DNA of 64,000 bases from Bacteriovoracales bacterium (GTDB lineage Bacteria > Bdellovibrionota > Bacteriovoracia > Bacteriovoracales > Bacteriovoracaceae), in contig JASBRV010000067.1 of the NCBI GenBank assembly GCA_030149295.1, positions 1 to 64,000 on the forward strand. The letters run 5' to 3'. Below the pieces are notes generated by a model. The model searched no databases. It saw only the letters and a list, made by a program, of their open reading frames with translations, and was not told the DNA's origin. Below are positions 43,457 through 52,410 of this stretch, in pieces. The position numbers were made by a program, and so were the translations under genes. Position 1 is the first letter of the stretch, and each line of letters begins with the position of its first letter.

Positions 43457-43867
43457 ATGAGAAGAAAAAGAATGTCTCAAGCAGGCGAAGATACCGGGGT
43501 CGATCTTACCCCTATGCTTGATGTCGTTTTCATCATGCTAATTTTCTTTATTGTGACCACCAGTTTCGTTAAAGAATCTGGAGTTGAATTTAACCGCCCC
43601 AGTGCGGCTACTGCTGAGAAAAAAGACAAAGCGAGTATCTTTGTTGGAATCAACGCTAACAATGAAGTGATGATCGAAAAAAGAACCATCGACGTTCGTT
43701 CGGTTCGTGCCAATATTGAAAGACTGCATGCTGAATCCCCTGAAGGCGCAATCGTCGTTCAAGCCGATAAAGATGCTAGTACAGGAACACTTGTCAAAGT
43801 TGTTGATCAAATCAGAGCTGCGGGTGTTAAAGATGTTTCAGTTGCTGCTACAGGCGGAGGAAACTGA
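43457..43867 (+). CDS. exbD: ExbD-type biopolymer transport protein
   Basis: 136 residues: a single membrane helix near 20-40 with the essential proton-carrying Asp in VDLTPMLDVVFIMLIFFIVTTSFV, then a periplasmic alpha/beta domain (ANNEVMIEKRTIDVRSVRANIERL ... VVQADKDASTGTLVKVVDQIRAAGVKDVSVA). GAGGT precedes the ATG. It partners with the upstream ExbB and TtpC. Confidence 0.95.
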   Translation: MRRKRMSQAGEDTGVDLTPMLDVVFIMLIFFIVTTSFVKESGVEFNRPSAATAEKKDKASIFVGINANNEVMIEKRTIDVRSVRANIERLHAESPEGAIVVQADKDASTGTLVKVVDQIRAAGVKDVSVAATGGGN

Positions 43868-43869
43868 GG

Positions 43870-44517
43870 ATGGTCCTAAAAAAGCCCAGCCACATTTATG
43901 CCGCTGCTCTTCTTTTAGGTGGTCCTGTAACCTTCTCGCTCTTTCTTCTTATGGCCCACCTCGTGAGCCAACCAGCTAAGCTTGGTGAAAGTAGTGAGAG
44001 CACCGTTATTGATTTCTCTCGTCGTACCTCAACCAGTCAGGCTCAGACGAGAACAAGATCTCTTCCTAAGAAACCACCAGCACCCGAAAAAGCTCCTGAC
44101 ATTCCTAAAATGTCTATGAACGTAAAGATGGATGCTCCAGCGCCTAAGATGGCAATGAATGTGCCAGCACTATCGACTTCACTCTCCCTTGGAGATGGCC
44201 CTTATTTGGGTGGCTCGACAGGTGGTGGACAAGCCTCTGGTGACCGCTCAGTGATGCCCCTTGTGCGTATTGAACCTCAATACCCAAGAAAGGCGGCTAT
44301 GCGTGGAATTGAAGGTTATGTAAGAGTTAAATTTGACGTTAATACTGCTGGAGGGGTTGAAAACCTTCAAATCCTTGAAGCCAGACCGCCAAGAATTTTT
44401 GATCAAGCGACAAAACGCGCTGTTTTAAAGTGGAAATATCAACCCAAGCTTGTTGATGGAAAGCCAGTTCCGAGAAAAGGCTTACTCGTAGAGCTTCCTT
44501 TTAAATTGCGTCGATAA
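43870..44517 (+). CDS. tonB: TonB energy-transducing protein
   Basis: 215 residues: N-terminal anchor helix (AAALLLGGPVTFSLFLLMAHLV), a short Pro/Lys-rich linker (LPKKPPAPEKAPDIPK), and the TonB C-terminal domain (about 130-215) with PQYPRKAAMRGIEGYVRVKFDVNTAGGV and AVLKWKYQP. The linker is much shorter than in E. coli TonB, as is usual for TonB2-type proteins, which rely on extra parts to span the periplasm. It probably drives the receptor encoded just upstream of the operon. Confidence 0.93.
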   Translation: MVLKKPSHIYAAALLLGGPVTFSLFLLMAHLVSQPAKLGESSESTVIDFSRRTSTSQAQTRTRSLPKKPPAPEKAPDIPKMSMNVKMDAPAPKMAMNVPALSTSLSLGDGPYLGGSTGGGQASGDRSVMPLVRIEPQYPRKAAMRGIEGYVRVKFDVNTAGGVENLQILEARPPRIFDQATKRAVLKWKYQPKLVDGKPVPRKGLLVELPFKLRR

Positions 44518-44527
44518 GGAAATCGTT

Positions 44528-45757
44528 ATGTTTAAAGTAGTCTGTTCTCTTTTCCTCGCTGTCATAATCCTAACGGGTGCAGCTCATGGGAAGTACACAG
44601 CTAAAGAAGTTGAAGAAATTAGAAACCGTCGTCCAGGACTCATTTCAAAAGGTGTCCAAAGACGATTGATGAGAGCTCAAGAAATGATTATTCGTGAAGA
44701 CCGTAAAGGTGCGATAAAGGTTCTTGAGAGTATGACCCAAAAAGGCTACCGTCCTTTTGAAATGGGTCAAGTATGGCAATCTCTTGCTTATGCCTATGCC
44801 CAAAGTGATCAGTTCGCTAAGGCAAGAAAAGCCTTTAAAGCTTCTATCGATACCAAAGCCCTTCCCTACAAGCCAACTCTGCAGTCAATCTTCTCACTCG
44901 CTCAACTTCAGTTAATGGCCGAGGATTATAAAGGTGCCGATAAAACCCTCAGCGAATGGTTTCAACTTTCAAATGAAGAAAAACCTGATGCCTATGTATT
45001 TAAAGCCACCATTGCCTACCAAAAAGGTGATAAGCAAACGGCACTAACCTCAATCCTCAAAGGCCTTAAACTTTCTAAGAAACCTAAAGAAAACTGGCTT
45101 ACCTTTGCCGTCAGCCTCCTTTATGAAAATAATCGCTATAAAGAAGCTTCAGAATTACTTTTTAAGCTAGTTGAAATGAATACTGGCAAAAAAATGTATT
45201 GGACCCAACTAGCAGGGACACTCCTTAATTCAGATCGCGATCTTGAAGCCCTTGCGGTCATGGACCTTGCACTCATGATGAACCTTCTAGATAAAGAGGG
45301 CGAGATTAGAAATATTGTAAGTCTTTACCTCTCAAATGGCCTTCCCTATGAGGCAAGTAAACTACTAGAGAAAGGGTTAAAGAAAAAATTTGTTACCGAA
45401 AATAAAAAGAACTTAGAGATTCTAGGAAATGCTCTCATTCAAGCGAAGGAATATGACAAAGCCCTTCCTCCTCTCAAGAAAGCTGCTACTCTTAGCGAAG
45501 ACGGTAAAATGTTTGCTTTACTGGCCCGTCTCTATCTTGAAAAAGAAGAATTCAATACCGCAGTTAAGAACTTTGACCTTGCTCTTCAGAAGGGAATCAA
45601 AAAAGAAAAGAAAGGCCAAGTTTATGTTGAAAAGGCAATTGCACTTTCAAGCCTGAACAAAATTAAAGAGGCGAAAGAAAGTATCAATAAGGCCCTAAGC
45701 TTTAAAGAATCCAAAGAACTTGCCATGAAGTGGCAAGACTACCTCAACAGGCTATAA
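44528..45757 (+). CDS. Exported TPR protein of TonB2-type operon
   Basis: Signal peptide (MFKVVCSLFLAVIILTGAAHG), then tandem tetratricopeptide-like helices through residue 409, e.g. GQVWQSLAYAYAQSDQFAKARKAFKASI and NALIQAKEYDKALPPLKKAATLS. TPR proteins regularly close TonB2-type operons in vibrios and related groups. It is likely a periplasmic scaffold; the partner is unknown. AAGGA precedes the ATG and the operon's terminator hairpin follows. Confidence 0.9.
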   Translation: MFKVVCSLFLAVIILTGAAHGKYTAKEVEEIRNRRPGLISKGVQRRLMRAQEMIIREDRKGAIKVLESMTQKGYRPFEMGQVWQSLAYAYAQSDQFAKARKAFKASIDTKALPYKPTLQSIFSLAQLQLMAEDYKGADKTLSEWFQLSNEEKPDAYVFKATIAYQKGDKQTALTSILKGLKLSKKPKENWLTFAVSLLYENNRYKEASELLFKLVEMNTGKKMYWTQLAGTLLNSDRDLEALAVMDLALMMNLLDKEGEIRNIVSLYLSNGLPYEASKLLEKGLKKKFVTENKKNLEILGNALIQAKEYDKALPPLKKAATLSEDGKMFALLARLYLEKEEFNTAVKNFDLALQKGIKKEKKGQVYVEKAIALSSLNKIKEAKESINKALSFKESKELAMKWQDYLNRL

Positions 45758-45764
45758 TTTCTTG

Positions 45765-45786
45765 GGCGATAGTTATCACTATCGCC
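45765..45786 (+). terminator. Hairpin ending the TonB2-type operon
   Basis: GGCGATAGT-TATC-ACTATCGCC, perfect nine-bp stem, followed only by ATAATTTC; a weak T-run makes it a less certain terminator. Confidence 0.6.
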
Positions 45787-45902
45787 ATAATTTCAACCAC
45801 TTACACCAATCGGCTTTTATTGCCCACTGCGAAATAGAGGCCTCTCCTTGTTAAAATAATAATGGATTTATGCCGTTGTTTAGGGAATACAAGGAGGTAT
45901 TC

Positions 45903-46550
45903 ATGGAGCTTCAGCTCACCCCAAGAAAAGAAACTCGTCTCAATAGTAAACAAAGACAAAACTATTGGGCGCAAGGGCTCGTTCCCGCGGCCGTATACGG
46001 ACGTTCTCTCGATGCTGGTGTTTGCTTTGTAAATGCAAAGAAATCAAGCCACTGGCACGTTGGATCTATGTTTGATGTTAAGTGGAGTGGAAAAGCCTAC
46101 AAAGCATCAATTGATGAAATTCAATACGAGCCTGTAAGCCATAAAGTAGTTCACGTCTCTTTTCACCTAGTTGGTAAAGACGAAACAACTCACATTTCAG
46201 TACCTGTGAGAACTGTTGGTCAAGCACCAGGTGAAAAAGAAGGTGGAATGATACAAGTTCAACTTGATTCCATCTCTATTGAAGGTAAACCTGATATGAT
46301 TCCTGAATACTTTGAAATTGATGTTGCTGAACTTCATATTGGAGATAAAGTAACGATCGGTGACCTTACTCCCCCAGCTGGGTGTAAGTGGTACCAGGAA
46401 AGTGAGGAGCAAGCTGTTGTGACTTGTGCTCACATTAAAGTTCAACCGGTTGAAGAGCCAGAGGCTCCAGCAGCTGAAGTATCTCCAGAAGATGTTCCAG
46501 CCGCTCAAGACGAATCAGGTGAATCTACAGAAGACAAAGAAGCCGCTTAA
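45903..46550 (+). CDS. rplY: 50S ribosomal protein L25 (bL25, CTC family)
   Basis: Binds 5S rRNA. 5S-binding N-terminal domain (1-90: TPRKETRLNSKQRQNYWAQGLVPAAVYG), then the TL5/CTC beta domain (90-185: GGMIQVQLDSISIEGKPDMIPEYFEIDVAELHIGDKVTIGDL), and an acidic, Ala/Glu-rich tail (EEPEAPAAEVSPEDVPAAQ). ATG 45903 has AAGGAGG five bases upstream, better than the track start. A strong terminator follows; no pth gene is adjacent. Confidence 0.93.
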   Translation: MELQLTPRKETRLNSKQRQNYWAQGLVPAAVYGRSLDAGVCFVNAKKSSHWHVGSMFDVKWSGKAYKASIDEIQYEPVSHKVVHVSFHLVGKDETTHISVPVRTVGQAPGEKEGGMIQVQLDSISIEGKPDMIPEYFEIDVAELHIGDKVTIGDLTPPAGCKWYQESEEQAVVTCAHIKVQPVEEPEAPAAEVSPEDVPAAQDESGESTEDKEAA

Positions 46551-46573
46551 TCCACTATTGGATAAGAAATCGA

Positions 46574-46601
46574 GGCCCTCTTTTAAGAGGGCCTTTTTTT
46601 T
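46574..46601 (+). terminator. Terminator of rplY
   Basis: GGCCCTC-TTTTAA-GAGGGCC followed by eight T; ten bases before the EamA-like gene. Confidence 0.95.
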
Positions 46602-46610
46602 GGAGAAAGA

Positions 46611-47042
46611 ATGACCTGGTTAATTCTCGCTATTCCCACTCTTTTTGGGGCTTTTTATCATATAGGCCAAAAGAAATTGCGAACAGACCTCTCCCCCTTC
46701 CTTCTTTTTACACTCATTTATGGCATATCTATGATCATCATGCTTCTCTTCACTTTCTTTTGGGGAGATAAGCTTTCATCAATCAAAGAATTTAATCTTT
46801 ATGACTGGAAAAATGTCATTTTAATTTCTTTGGGAATTATTGGCATTGAACTGGGATTTCTCTTAGCCTATCGCCAAGGCCTCCCTCTTAATACTTCAGC
46901 ACTGGTAGTAAACACCGCTATGGGAGTTATTCTTCTCCTCTTTGGTTTATGGAGTGAAGGAGAAAGAGTGAGCCACCAACAATTTGCAGGTGTGCTCTTT
47001 TCTTTTGTGGGACTATTTCTTATAACTTTTAAAGGCTCGTAA
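46611..47042 (+). CDS. Small EamA-like membrane protein (half transporter)
   Basis: 143 residues, with about five hydrophobic segments starting MTWLILAIPTLFGAFYHIGQKKL and ending FAGVLFSFVGLFLITFKGS, the ending typical of one EamA repeat. Ordinary EamA/DMT transporters have two such repeats (10 helices), so this one would have to work as a dimer, as in the small multidrug resistance branch of the superfamily. GGAGAAAG precedes the ATG. Substrate unknown. Overlaps the convergent QueD-like gene by 14 bases. Confidence 0.7.
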   Translation: MTWLILAIPTLFGAFYHIGQKKLRTDLSPFLLFTLIYGISMIIMLLFTFFWGDKLSSIKEFNLYDWKNVILISLGIIGIELGFLLAYRQGLPLNTSALVVNTAMGVILLLFGLWSEGERVSHQQFAGVLFSFVGLFLITFKGS

Positions 47043-47928
47043 TAGCACCTTTGGCAACACCCTCGTAGGCCCTAACAGTAATCTTTGGTCCTTCACCAAT
47101 ATGCTCACGGAGCAATCTAGCAAAAAGCATCGAAAGATTCTCTACTGTGGACTCTTCTTCCATAATAAAGACCTCATTACCAGGTAAACTCCCTTTAAAT
47201 TCACCCTGACCTGAAGTGTAGCCAATGTGAATAGCAGGAATATCCTCTAGAACACCAGTAGGAATTTTTCCTTCATTAGCGGCGAGTACCTCTTCTTTAT
47301 TCTGGATATTTTCCCATTTACAAAAGTGAATAGAGCCCTTGAAAAGTTCTTCTGCCAAGTACCATTCGAGTTGATTGTCTTCTACTCCATTAATAAACAC
47401 ATCCACGGTATTCTTGTGGCCATGAAAGAGCCTTTGGCAGTTTCCATAGTGTTCTTTAAGACCATGAGTATAGTGAAAGGTTGCCTTTTCAGGAGGAAGA
47501 TCTTCGTCCTCTAAGGAAATGCGAACTGCTGTCACCGTTTCCGGCATTTCTTTTAGAATAATGGTTTCAAGATAAGTGGCAATGGTCTCTTTTGAGACGT
47601 GATGAAAAGGTAGCTCACAAATGCCCTCTTCTGGGCACTCGTAATGGATAGGCATGTCGTTAAGGCCATAACTGTATTGAAAACTAAGGCGAGAACCATC
47701 TAACTTCTCTGGCAATCCAGAGGGTACGACTAAACGATGATCGCAATCCCTATCAATGATCTCTTTGACCTTCTTCTTAGCGTAGCTAAAATCGTAAACC
47801 ACACCCTCTTTATCTGTTTTTCCAATAAATTCGACATGAACCTTAAGTGCATCTCCTACAACACCTCTGTGATCATCTAGATAAGCATAATCTAATACAG
47901 TGACGTTCTTATAAAAAAGCGAGATTTT
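47029..47928 (-). CDS. Tandem 6-pyruvoyl-tetrahydropterin-synthase/QueD-like protein
   Basis: 299 residues with two T-fold repeats. The first (1-125) has YDFSYAKKKVKEIIDRDCDHRLVV, matching the QueD DF...(D)H..L pattern, and HHVSKETIATYLETIIL; its first zinc His appears replaced (FYKNVTVLDYAYLDD). The second (150-299) has HYGNCQRLFHGHKNTVDVFING with the zinc HGH. The track start is 14 codons upstream; ATG 47928 (MKISLFYKN) has GGAGG five bases before it. Diverges from folE2, which makes the pterin precursor. Could serve queuosine, biopterin or folate synthesis; the product is not certain. Confidence 0.8.
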   Translation of the reverse strand, partial: KISLFYKNVTVLDYAYLDDHRGVVGDALKVHVEFIGKTDKEGVVYDFSYAKKKVKEIIDRDCDHRLVVPSGLPEKLDGSRLSFQYSYGLNDMPIHYECPEEGICELPFHHVSKETIATYLETIILKEMPETVTAVRISLEDEDLPPEKATFHYTHGLKEHYGNCQRLFHGHKNTVDVFINGVEDNQLEWYLAEELFKGSIHFCKWENIQNKEEVLAANEGKIPTGVLEDIPAIHIGYTSGQGEFKGSLPGNEVFIMEEESTVENLSMLFARLLREHIGEGPKITVRAYEGVAKGAITSL

Positions 47929-48032
47929 CATCAGAGCCTCCAGGAGTGGTTCTAGACCATGTCTATACAATTAACCTTGCTTTTGGCAGCTTAACCCAAT
48001 ATAACTGGTTGAGTCCATAAAATACGCCACTT

Positions 48033-48063
48033 TTGAGCTTATTTTATATAGACAGGCTATAAT
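48033..48063 (+). promoter_or_regulatory. Candidate promoter of folE2
   Basis: TTGAGC (48033) and a perfect TATAAT (48058-48063), 19 bases apart, placing the start near 48070 and giving a very short leader of about 15 bases. The divergent QueD-like gene's promoter must overlap this 156-base region. No zinc-uptake (Zur-like) palindrome was seen. Confidence 0.45.
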
Positions 48064-48084
48064 GCCAAACGGGAGCAAACCGCC

Positions 48085-49035
48085 ATGTTAAAACGTAATG
48101 AGTACAATCAAGCAAAAGTTGTTAAAGGTGACCACAAAGACATCGTTAATTGTGCTGTCAAAGACGAATCAGGTCTCAACGACTTTCAAAAGCTCCCAAA
48201 TAATCACGGTGTCATGATTCCTCGTGTAGGCATTGAACGTTTTCGAGTGCCTCTGAACTATCGTCATGCAGATGGCGAAATCATGAACCATGATACTGAA
48301 GCTTCCATGTATGTTAGCCTCAGTGCCGATAAAACCGGTGTCAACATGAGCCGCTTTTGCCAAGTTCTACAAGACGAAGCCTCTCGATCTCCTGTTGATA
48401 ATGACTTTTTCAAAAGGGTCCTTCGTCGCTTTAGAAGTGATCTCAGAGACTATGAAACAGAAAAGCTGATTCCTCTGGCTGAGTTAAAGCTGACTTTTTC
48501 CTATGCTACCAAACAGCCCTCTCTCAAGAGTGGAAACTGGGGTTGGCAATATTATCAATGCGAAATGAAGGGAATTGAGAATTCTCTTGGTGAAGTGACA
48601 ATGGCCCTCACCATTAATTATGAATACAGCTCAACTTGCCCGTGTAGCTTATCCATGGCTAAGCAATATGAAGACGATTTTCGCAGCGGAAAGACCACTG
48701 AAGGCAATGGCATAGCGACTGCCCACTCTCAACGATCTAACGCCAAAACGACCGTTTTCTACAAAATGGAAAATGCCATAACCATTGAGGATTTAGTGGT
48801 CCTTCTTAGAGAGGCCCTTCCTACTGAGACCCAAAGCCTCGTAAAGAGATTGGATGAGCAGGCATTTGCCATTCTCAACGGAGAAAACCCCATTTTTGTT
48901 GAGCATGTTGCCCGCAGATTGAGTCATGCCCTGGATTCTGACGAAAGAATCCTCGATTGGAATGTCCATATTGAACATTGGGAATCTTTACATAGTCATA
49001 ATGCCGTCGCCTTTATCCAAAAGGAAAGACAGTAG
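48085..49035 (+). CDS. folE2: GTP cyclohydrolase FolE2 (type IB)
   Basis: Converts GTP to dihydroneopterin triphosphate, the first pterin step; the IB class can use metals other than zinc. 316 residues. Metal and catalytic motifs are NYEYSSTCPCSLSMAK, and HSQRSNAKTTVFYK; the C-terminal ESLHSHNAVAFI is the usual end. Divergent from the QueD-like gene, supporting a shared pterin pathway (queuosine or tetrahydrofolate). FolE2 often appears where zinc is limiting, but no zinc regulator is nearby. Confidence 0.93.
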   Translation: MLKRNEYNQAKVVKGDHKDIVNCAVKDESGLNDFQKLPNNHGVMIPRVGIERFRVPLNYRHADGEIMNHDTEASMYVSLSADKTGVNMSRFCQVLQDEASRSPVDNDFFKRVLRRFRSDLRDYETEKLIPLAELKLTFSYATKQPSLKSGNWGWQYYQCEMKGIENSLGEVTMALTINYEYSSTCPCSLSMAKQYEDDFRSGKTTEGNGIATAHSQRSNAKTTVFYKMENAITIEDLVVLLREALPTETQSLVKRLDEQAFAILNGENPIFVEHVARRLSHALDSDERILDWNVHIEHWESLHSHNAVAFIQKERQ

Positions 49036-49104
49036 TTTGTAAATTCAACAACTTAACGCATCAAATCAAACATTTCAGATGTAAGTTTTTTTTATGGCTA
49101 CTAT

Positions 49105-49119
49105 AACTAATGGTTAGTT
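49105..49119. promoter_or_regulatory. Inverted repeat AACTAA-TGG-TTAGTT at the subtilisin lipoprotein promoter
   Basis: A perfect 6-bp palindrome with a 3-base spacer overlapping a TATAAC -10-like hexamer (49102-49107), about 57 bases before the ATG at 49177. The place fits an operator or early transcript hairpin; this is inference. Confidence 0.3.
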
Positions 49120-49176
49120 GTATCTCGCGCCTATTTACCATAATATCCCCCGACAATCCTACCTTCGGAGAGAGAA

Positions 49177-52100
49177 ATGGTGAATGTGAAAAACGTTTTA
49201 ATTATGACTATGACCGCTGCTTTGGCCCTTACAGGCTGTTCTAAAAAAGCAGAAATCGAAAATCAGCCTCTCGAACTTATCAGTGGTGACCTCTTTTCTA
49301 ACAGACCTATTAATGTAGAGAGTGTGGTTGTTTTACTAAAGTTAGATAACCCTTCACTGATTGAAAGTGGAACCTACCAAAATGGTGTCCTAGAAATAAA
49401 CGAAGAGGCTAAAGCAGCTCTTTTGGCCGAACAAGCTGAGACAGTCGCAAAGGCTAAGGCTCTCTCCGATGATGTTAGACTTCTCTTTTCCTATAAGTTT
49501 GCCCTTAATGGTGTTGCCCTATCTGTTCCCCTTGGACTTTATGACCAAGTAGAGACATTAGGAACTGTGGCCCGTGCAGAAAAAGAAGTTCTCTTTGAAA
49601 GACCAGTGCTTTCCGCTTCACAAAAGAAGGCCCAATTAAAGGCCCTTCAAGAAGCGACAGAAATTGCTCAAAAGAAAAGCCCTAATCCATTTGCTGTCAC
49701 AAGCGTTACCCATATCGGTGCTGATCAAGTTCATGCTCAAGGCTTCAAAGGAAAAGGCGTAAAAGTGGGAATCATCGACACTGGTGTCGACTTTACTCAT
49801 AAAATGCTCGGTGGAAACGGCGACGTTGAAGCTTTTAAGACGATGGACAAAGAAAAAGAAACTCCCCTTTTTCCTAATCAAAAAGTTGTCGGTGGTTATG
49901 ACTTCACAGGTCCTGATTACTCCCCAGGTTCAATTTTAAAGTCTTGGAGAATTCCACGTCCCGATGTTAATCCCATGGATGAAGGTGGACACGGAACTCA
50001 CGTTGCTGGTTCTGTTGCTGGTATAGGTGACGGTGTTAATACATACGATGGTGTCGCTCCAGAAGCTGATATTTATGCCCTTAAGGTTTTTGGAAATAAT
50101 GGTGGTACTAGTGACACAGTTGTTATCGCTGCAATGGAATGGGCGATGGACCCAAACCAAGATATGGACCCAAGTGACCGTCTTGATGTTCTCAACCTTT
50201 CTCTCGGTGGTGGTTTTGGTAAACCAAATATCCTCTACTCTCTTGCAGTCAAAAATTTAGCTAAAGTTGGCATCATCTCAGTGATGTCTGCTGGTAACTC
50301 TGGAGCAACCCCCTTTATTACGGGCGCACCAGGAACATCTGAAGATGGTCTCTCTGTAGGAGCATCTGTTGATGGAATGGAAAAGAATTGGACCTTTGAT
50401 GCAACAAAGGTTTCTTCTCCAAGCTTAGGAAATATTTTAGAAAGAAGATTTACAGCTTCTTTTGCCCCTCTCCCAAGTGAAGTGGATGTAAAAGGAAAGC
50501 TCGTTTATGTTGGTGATGCCACTAGCGACTTTGATCAAGCGACAATTGACCAACTTAATGGCCACGTCGCCCTTATTGATCGTGGTGGCAATCCCTTTGT
50601 TGAAAAAGTGAATCGTGCTGAAGCAGCTGGTGCTATTGCGGTAGTCATTGCCAATAACCAGCCTGGTTCACCTATTTTTATGGGTGGAGAAGGTAAAGCT
50701 GGAATTACGGCCGTTATGGTTTCACAAGACACCGGGGTTTTAATTAAAGACGCCATGGCCAAGGGTGAAGATGTCGTTGTTGAGTTTACACCTGAAGAAC
50801 AAGTCAAAACCCCTGAAGTCATTGATACCATCACTGGTTTCTCTTCACAGGGACCGCGAAGTGAAGATGGTCTCATTAAGCCTGAAATCGTAGCTCCTGG
50901 TTTTCAAATCATCTCTGCCTCTGCTGGTGAAGGTGATAAAGGCGTTGCTCTTAATGGAACTTCTATGTCTGCTCCTCATATGGCAGGAGTCATGGCGCTC
51001 TTAAAACAAGCTAAGCCCTCACTCAACACAGCTCAAGCAAAAGCTCTTGTGATGAATACGGCCACTCCCATGAAAGACGAAGCTGGAAATACTTACTCTG
51101 TTACTCGTCAAGGTGCTGGACTTGTAAATCCTTTTAAAGCTGTTAGTGCAAAAATCATCGCCACTCCTGCAGCTCTAAGTTTAGGAACTTTTCAATTAGA
51201 AGAGAAGAAAGCTGTTAGAAAAGAACTTCAGATCTTTAATACGACAAACAAAGAAAAGACTCTTGAAGTCACTTTTAAAAGTACAAACGGGACTAAAAAT
51301 ATTGCGGCCGTCAGTAAAACCGTAACCGTACCTGCCCTGACAACTCAAAGTATGAAAATGACGATTTCTATGTTGGCCACAAAAGAAGCTCCTGTAGAAT
51401 TTCATGAGGGGCACATCTCTATTAAAGAAGGTAACGAGATTCTCGCTGTCATTCCAGTGCTAGGTGTATCGAAAAGACTGTCACGTGTCGCTACAGATGA
51501 GCTAAAAGTCTATGCTACAGCTCAAGAAGATGCAATCGATGCCCTCGCGGAACTTAAACTTTCCAACAAAAGCCAAAATACTGGTGTTGTCGAAGTTTTC
51601 AACTTACTTGGTACAGATAAGAGAAAGCCCACAGGTGGTACTAACGCTGATATTCTCTCACGCTCTTGTGACCTTCAAGCAGTTGGCTATAGAATCGTAA
51701 AAAGAAATGACCGTTCCATGCTTCAAATTGGGATGAAGATTTACGCTCCGGTAAGTAACTGGCAAGCTTGTGAGCTTTCCGTGAGGATTGATGGTGATGG
51801 TGATGGAGAAGCTGATCAGGAAATCGGAGGACTTCCTCATACTTACCTCTCTGGATTAGCAGCACTCGTTCCAGCAGGATTTTACTCGGTTCTTTTAGAT
51901 CATAAAAAAGCCGTTCAAATCCGTACCGCCTATGAGCAAAATATTGTTGCCAATGAAGGACGTCCCACCACTGAACTAAGTTATGTTCCGGCACTCTTGG
52001 ATGTTCAGCTGATGAAAGGCTATGCAAATTCTAATTTGGCCATTCTTGAGCTTGATCTTGCCAATATCGCAAGAACTGACGAAGGAAGAATTCGTATCAA

Positions 52101-52365
52101 ACCCACTATGTTTAATGAGGGCGGTATTGAATACGAAGATAACCTTCAAGAAAGATGGTTTACCATTTCACCGCAAGAAAGAGAGCAATCCTTTAGAGAT
52201 ATTCCTGAAGCCTTCACTCTTGCCCCAGGTGAATCTAAAACTGTTGAATTAACAAAAGGCTTTGGAAGCGAAAATTTAATGATCGCCTCTCCAACAAACC
52301 TTCAGATCGGAAATCGCCAAACAACAGTTGGCGCAGGACTAGAGATCGTTAAACCAACATTCTAA
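49177..52365 (+). CDS. Large subtilisin-like lipoprotein protease with PA domain
   Basis: 1062 residues. Lipoprotein signal TAALALTGC, so it is membrane-anchored by Cys21. A prodomain-like region (about 25-150) precedes the subtilase, with Asp201 in VGIIDTGVDFTH, His272 in GGHGTHVAGSVAG, Ser596 in LNGTSMSAPHMAGVMALL and oxyanion Asn in VMSAGNSGATP. A protease-associated (PA) insertion at about 430-530 (GKLVYVGDA, GHVALIDRGGNPFVEKVNRAEAAGAIAVVI) is typical of C5a-peptidase-like S8 enzymes. Beta-rich C-terminal domains follow. GGAGAGAG precedes the ATG. Probably faces the periplasm or outside; likely role is digestion of foreign protein. Confidence 0.93.
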   Translation: MVNVKNVLIMTMTAALALTGCSKKAEIENQPLELISGDLFSNRPINVESVVVLLKLDNPSLIESGTYQNGVLEINEEAKAALLAEQAETVAKAKALSDDVRLLFSYKFALNGVALSVPLGLYDQVETLGTVARAEKEVLFERPVLSASQKKAQLKALQEATEIAQKKSPNPFAVTSVTHIGADQVHAQGFKGKGVKVGIIDTGVDFTHKMLGGNGDVEAFKTMDKEKETPLFPNQKVVGGYDFTGPDYSPGSILKSWRIPRPDVNPMDEGGHGTHVAGSVAGIGDGVNTYDGVAPEADIYALKVFGNNGGTSDTVVIAAMEWAMDPNQDMDPSDRLDVLNLSLGGGFGKPNILYSLAVKNLAKVGIISVMSAGNSGATPFITGAPGTSEDGLSVGASVDGMEKNWTFDATKVSSPSLGNILERRFTASFAPLPSEVDVKGKLVYVGDATSDFDQATIDQLNGHVALIDRGGNPFVEKVNRAEAAGAIAVVIANNQPGSPIFMGGEGKAGITAVMVSQDTGVLIKDAMAKGEDVVVEFTPEEQVKTPEVIDTITGFSSQGPRSEDGLIKPEIVAPGFQIISASAGEGDKGVALNGTSMSAPHMAGVMALLKQAKPSLNTAQAKALVMNTATPMKDEAGNTYSVTRQGAGLVNPFKAVSAKIIATPAALSLGTFQLEEKKAVRKELQIFNTTNKEKTLEVTFKSTNGTKNIAAVSKTVTVPALTTQSMKMTISMLATKEAPVEFHEGHISIKEGNEILAVIPVLGVSKRLSRVATDELKVYATAQEDAIDALAELKLSNKSQNTGVVEVFNLLGTDKRKPTGGTNADILSRSCDLQAVGYRIVKRNDRSMLQIGMKIYAPVSNWQACELSVRIDGDGDGEADQEIGGLPHTYLSGLAALVPAGFYSVLLDHKKAVQIRTAYEQNIVANEGRPTTELSYVPALLDVQLMKGYANSNLAILELDLANIARTDEGRIRIKPTMFNEGGIEYEDNLQERWFTISPQEREQSFRDIPEAFTLAPGESKTVELTKGFGSENLMIASPTNLQIGNRQTTVGAGLEIVKPTF

Positions 52366-52378
52366 AAAGAATAGACTT

Positions 52379-52410
52379 AGTCCACCTCAATCGAGGTGGA
52401 CTATTTTTTT
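52379..52410 (+). terminator. Terminator of the subtilisin lipoprotein gene, overlapping rmuC stop
   Basis: AGTCCACCTC-AATC-GAGGTGGACT and seven T on the plus strand. The stem lies partly within the last codons and TGA of the convergent rmuC gene. Confidence 0.92.
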
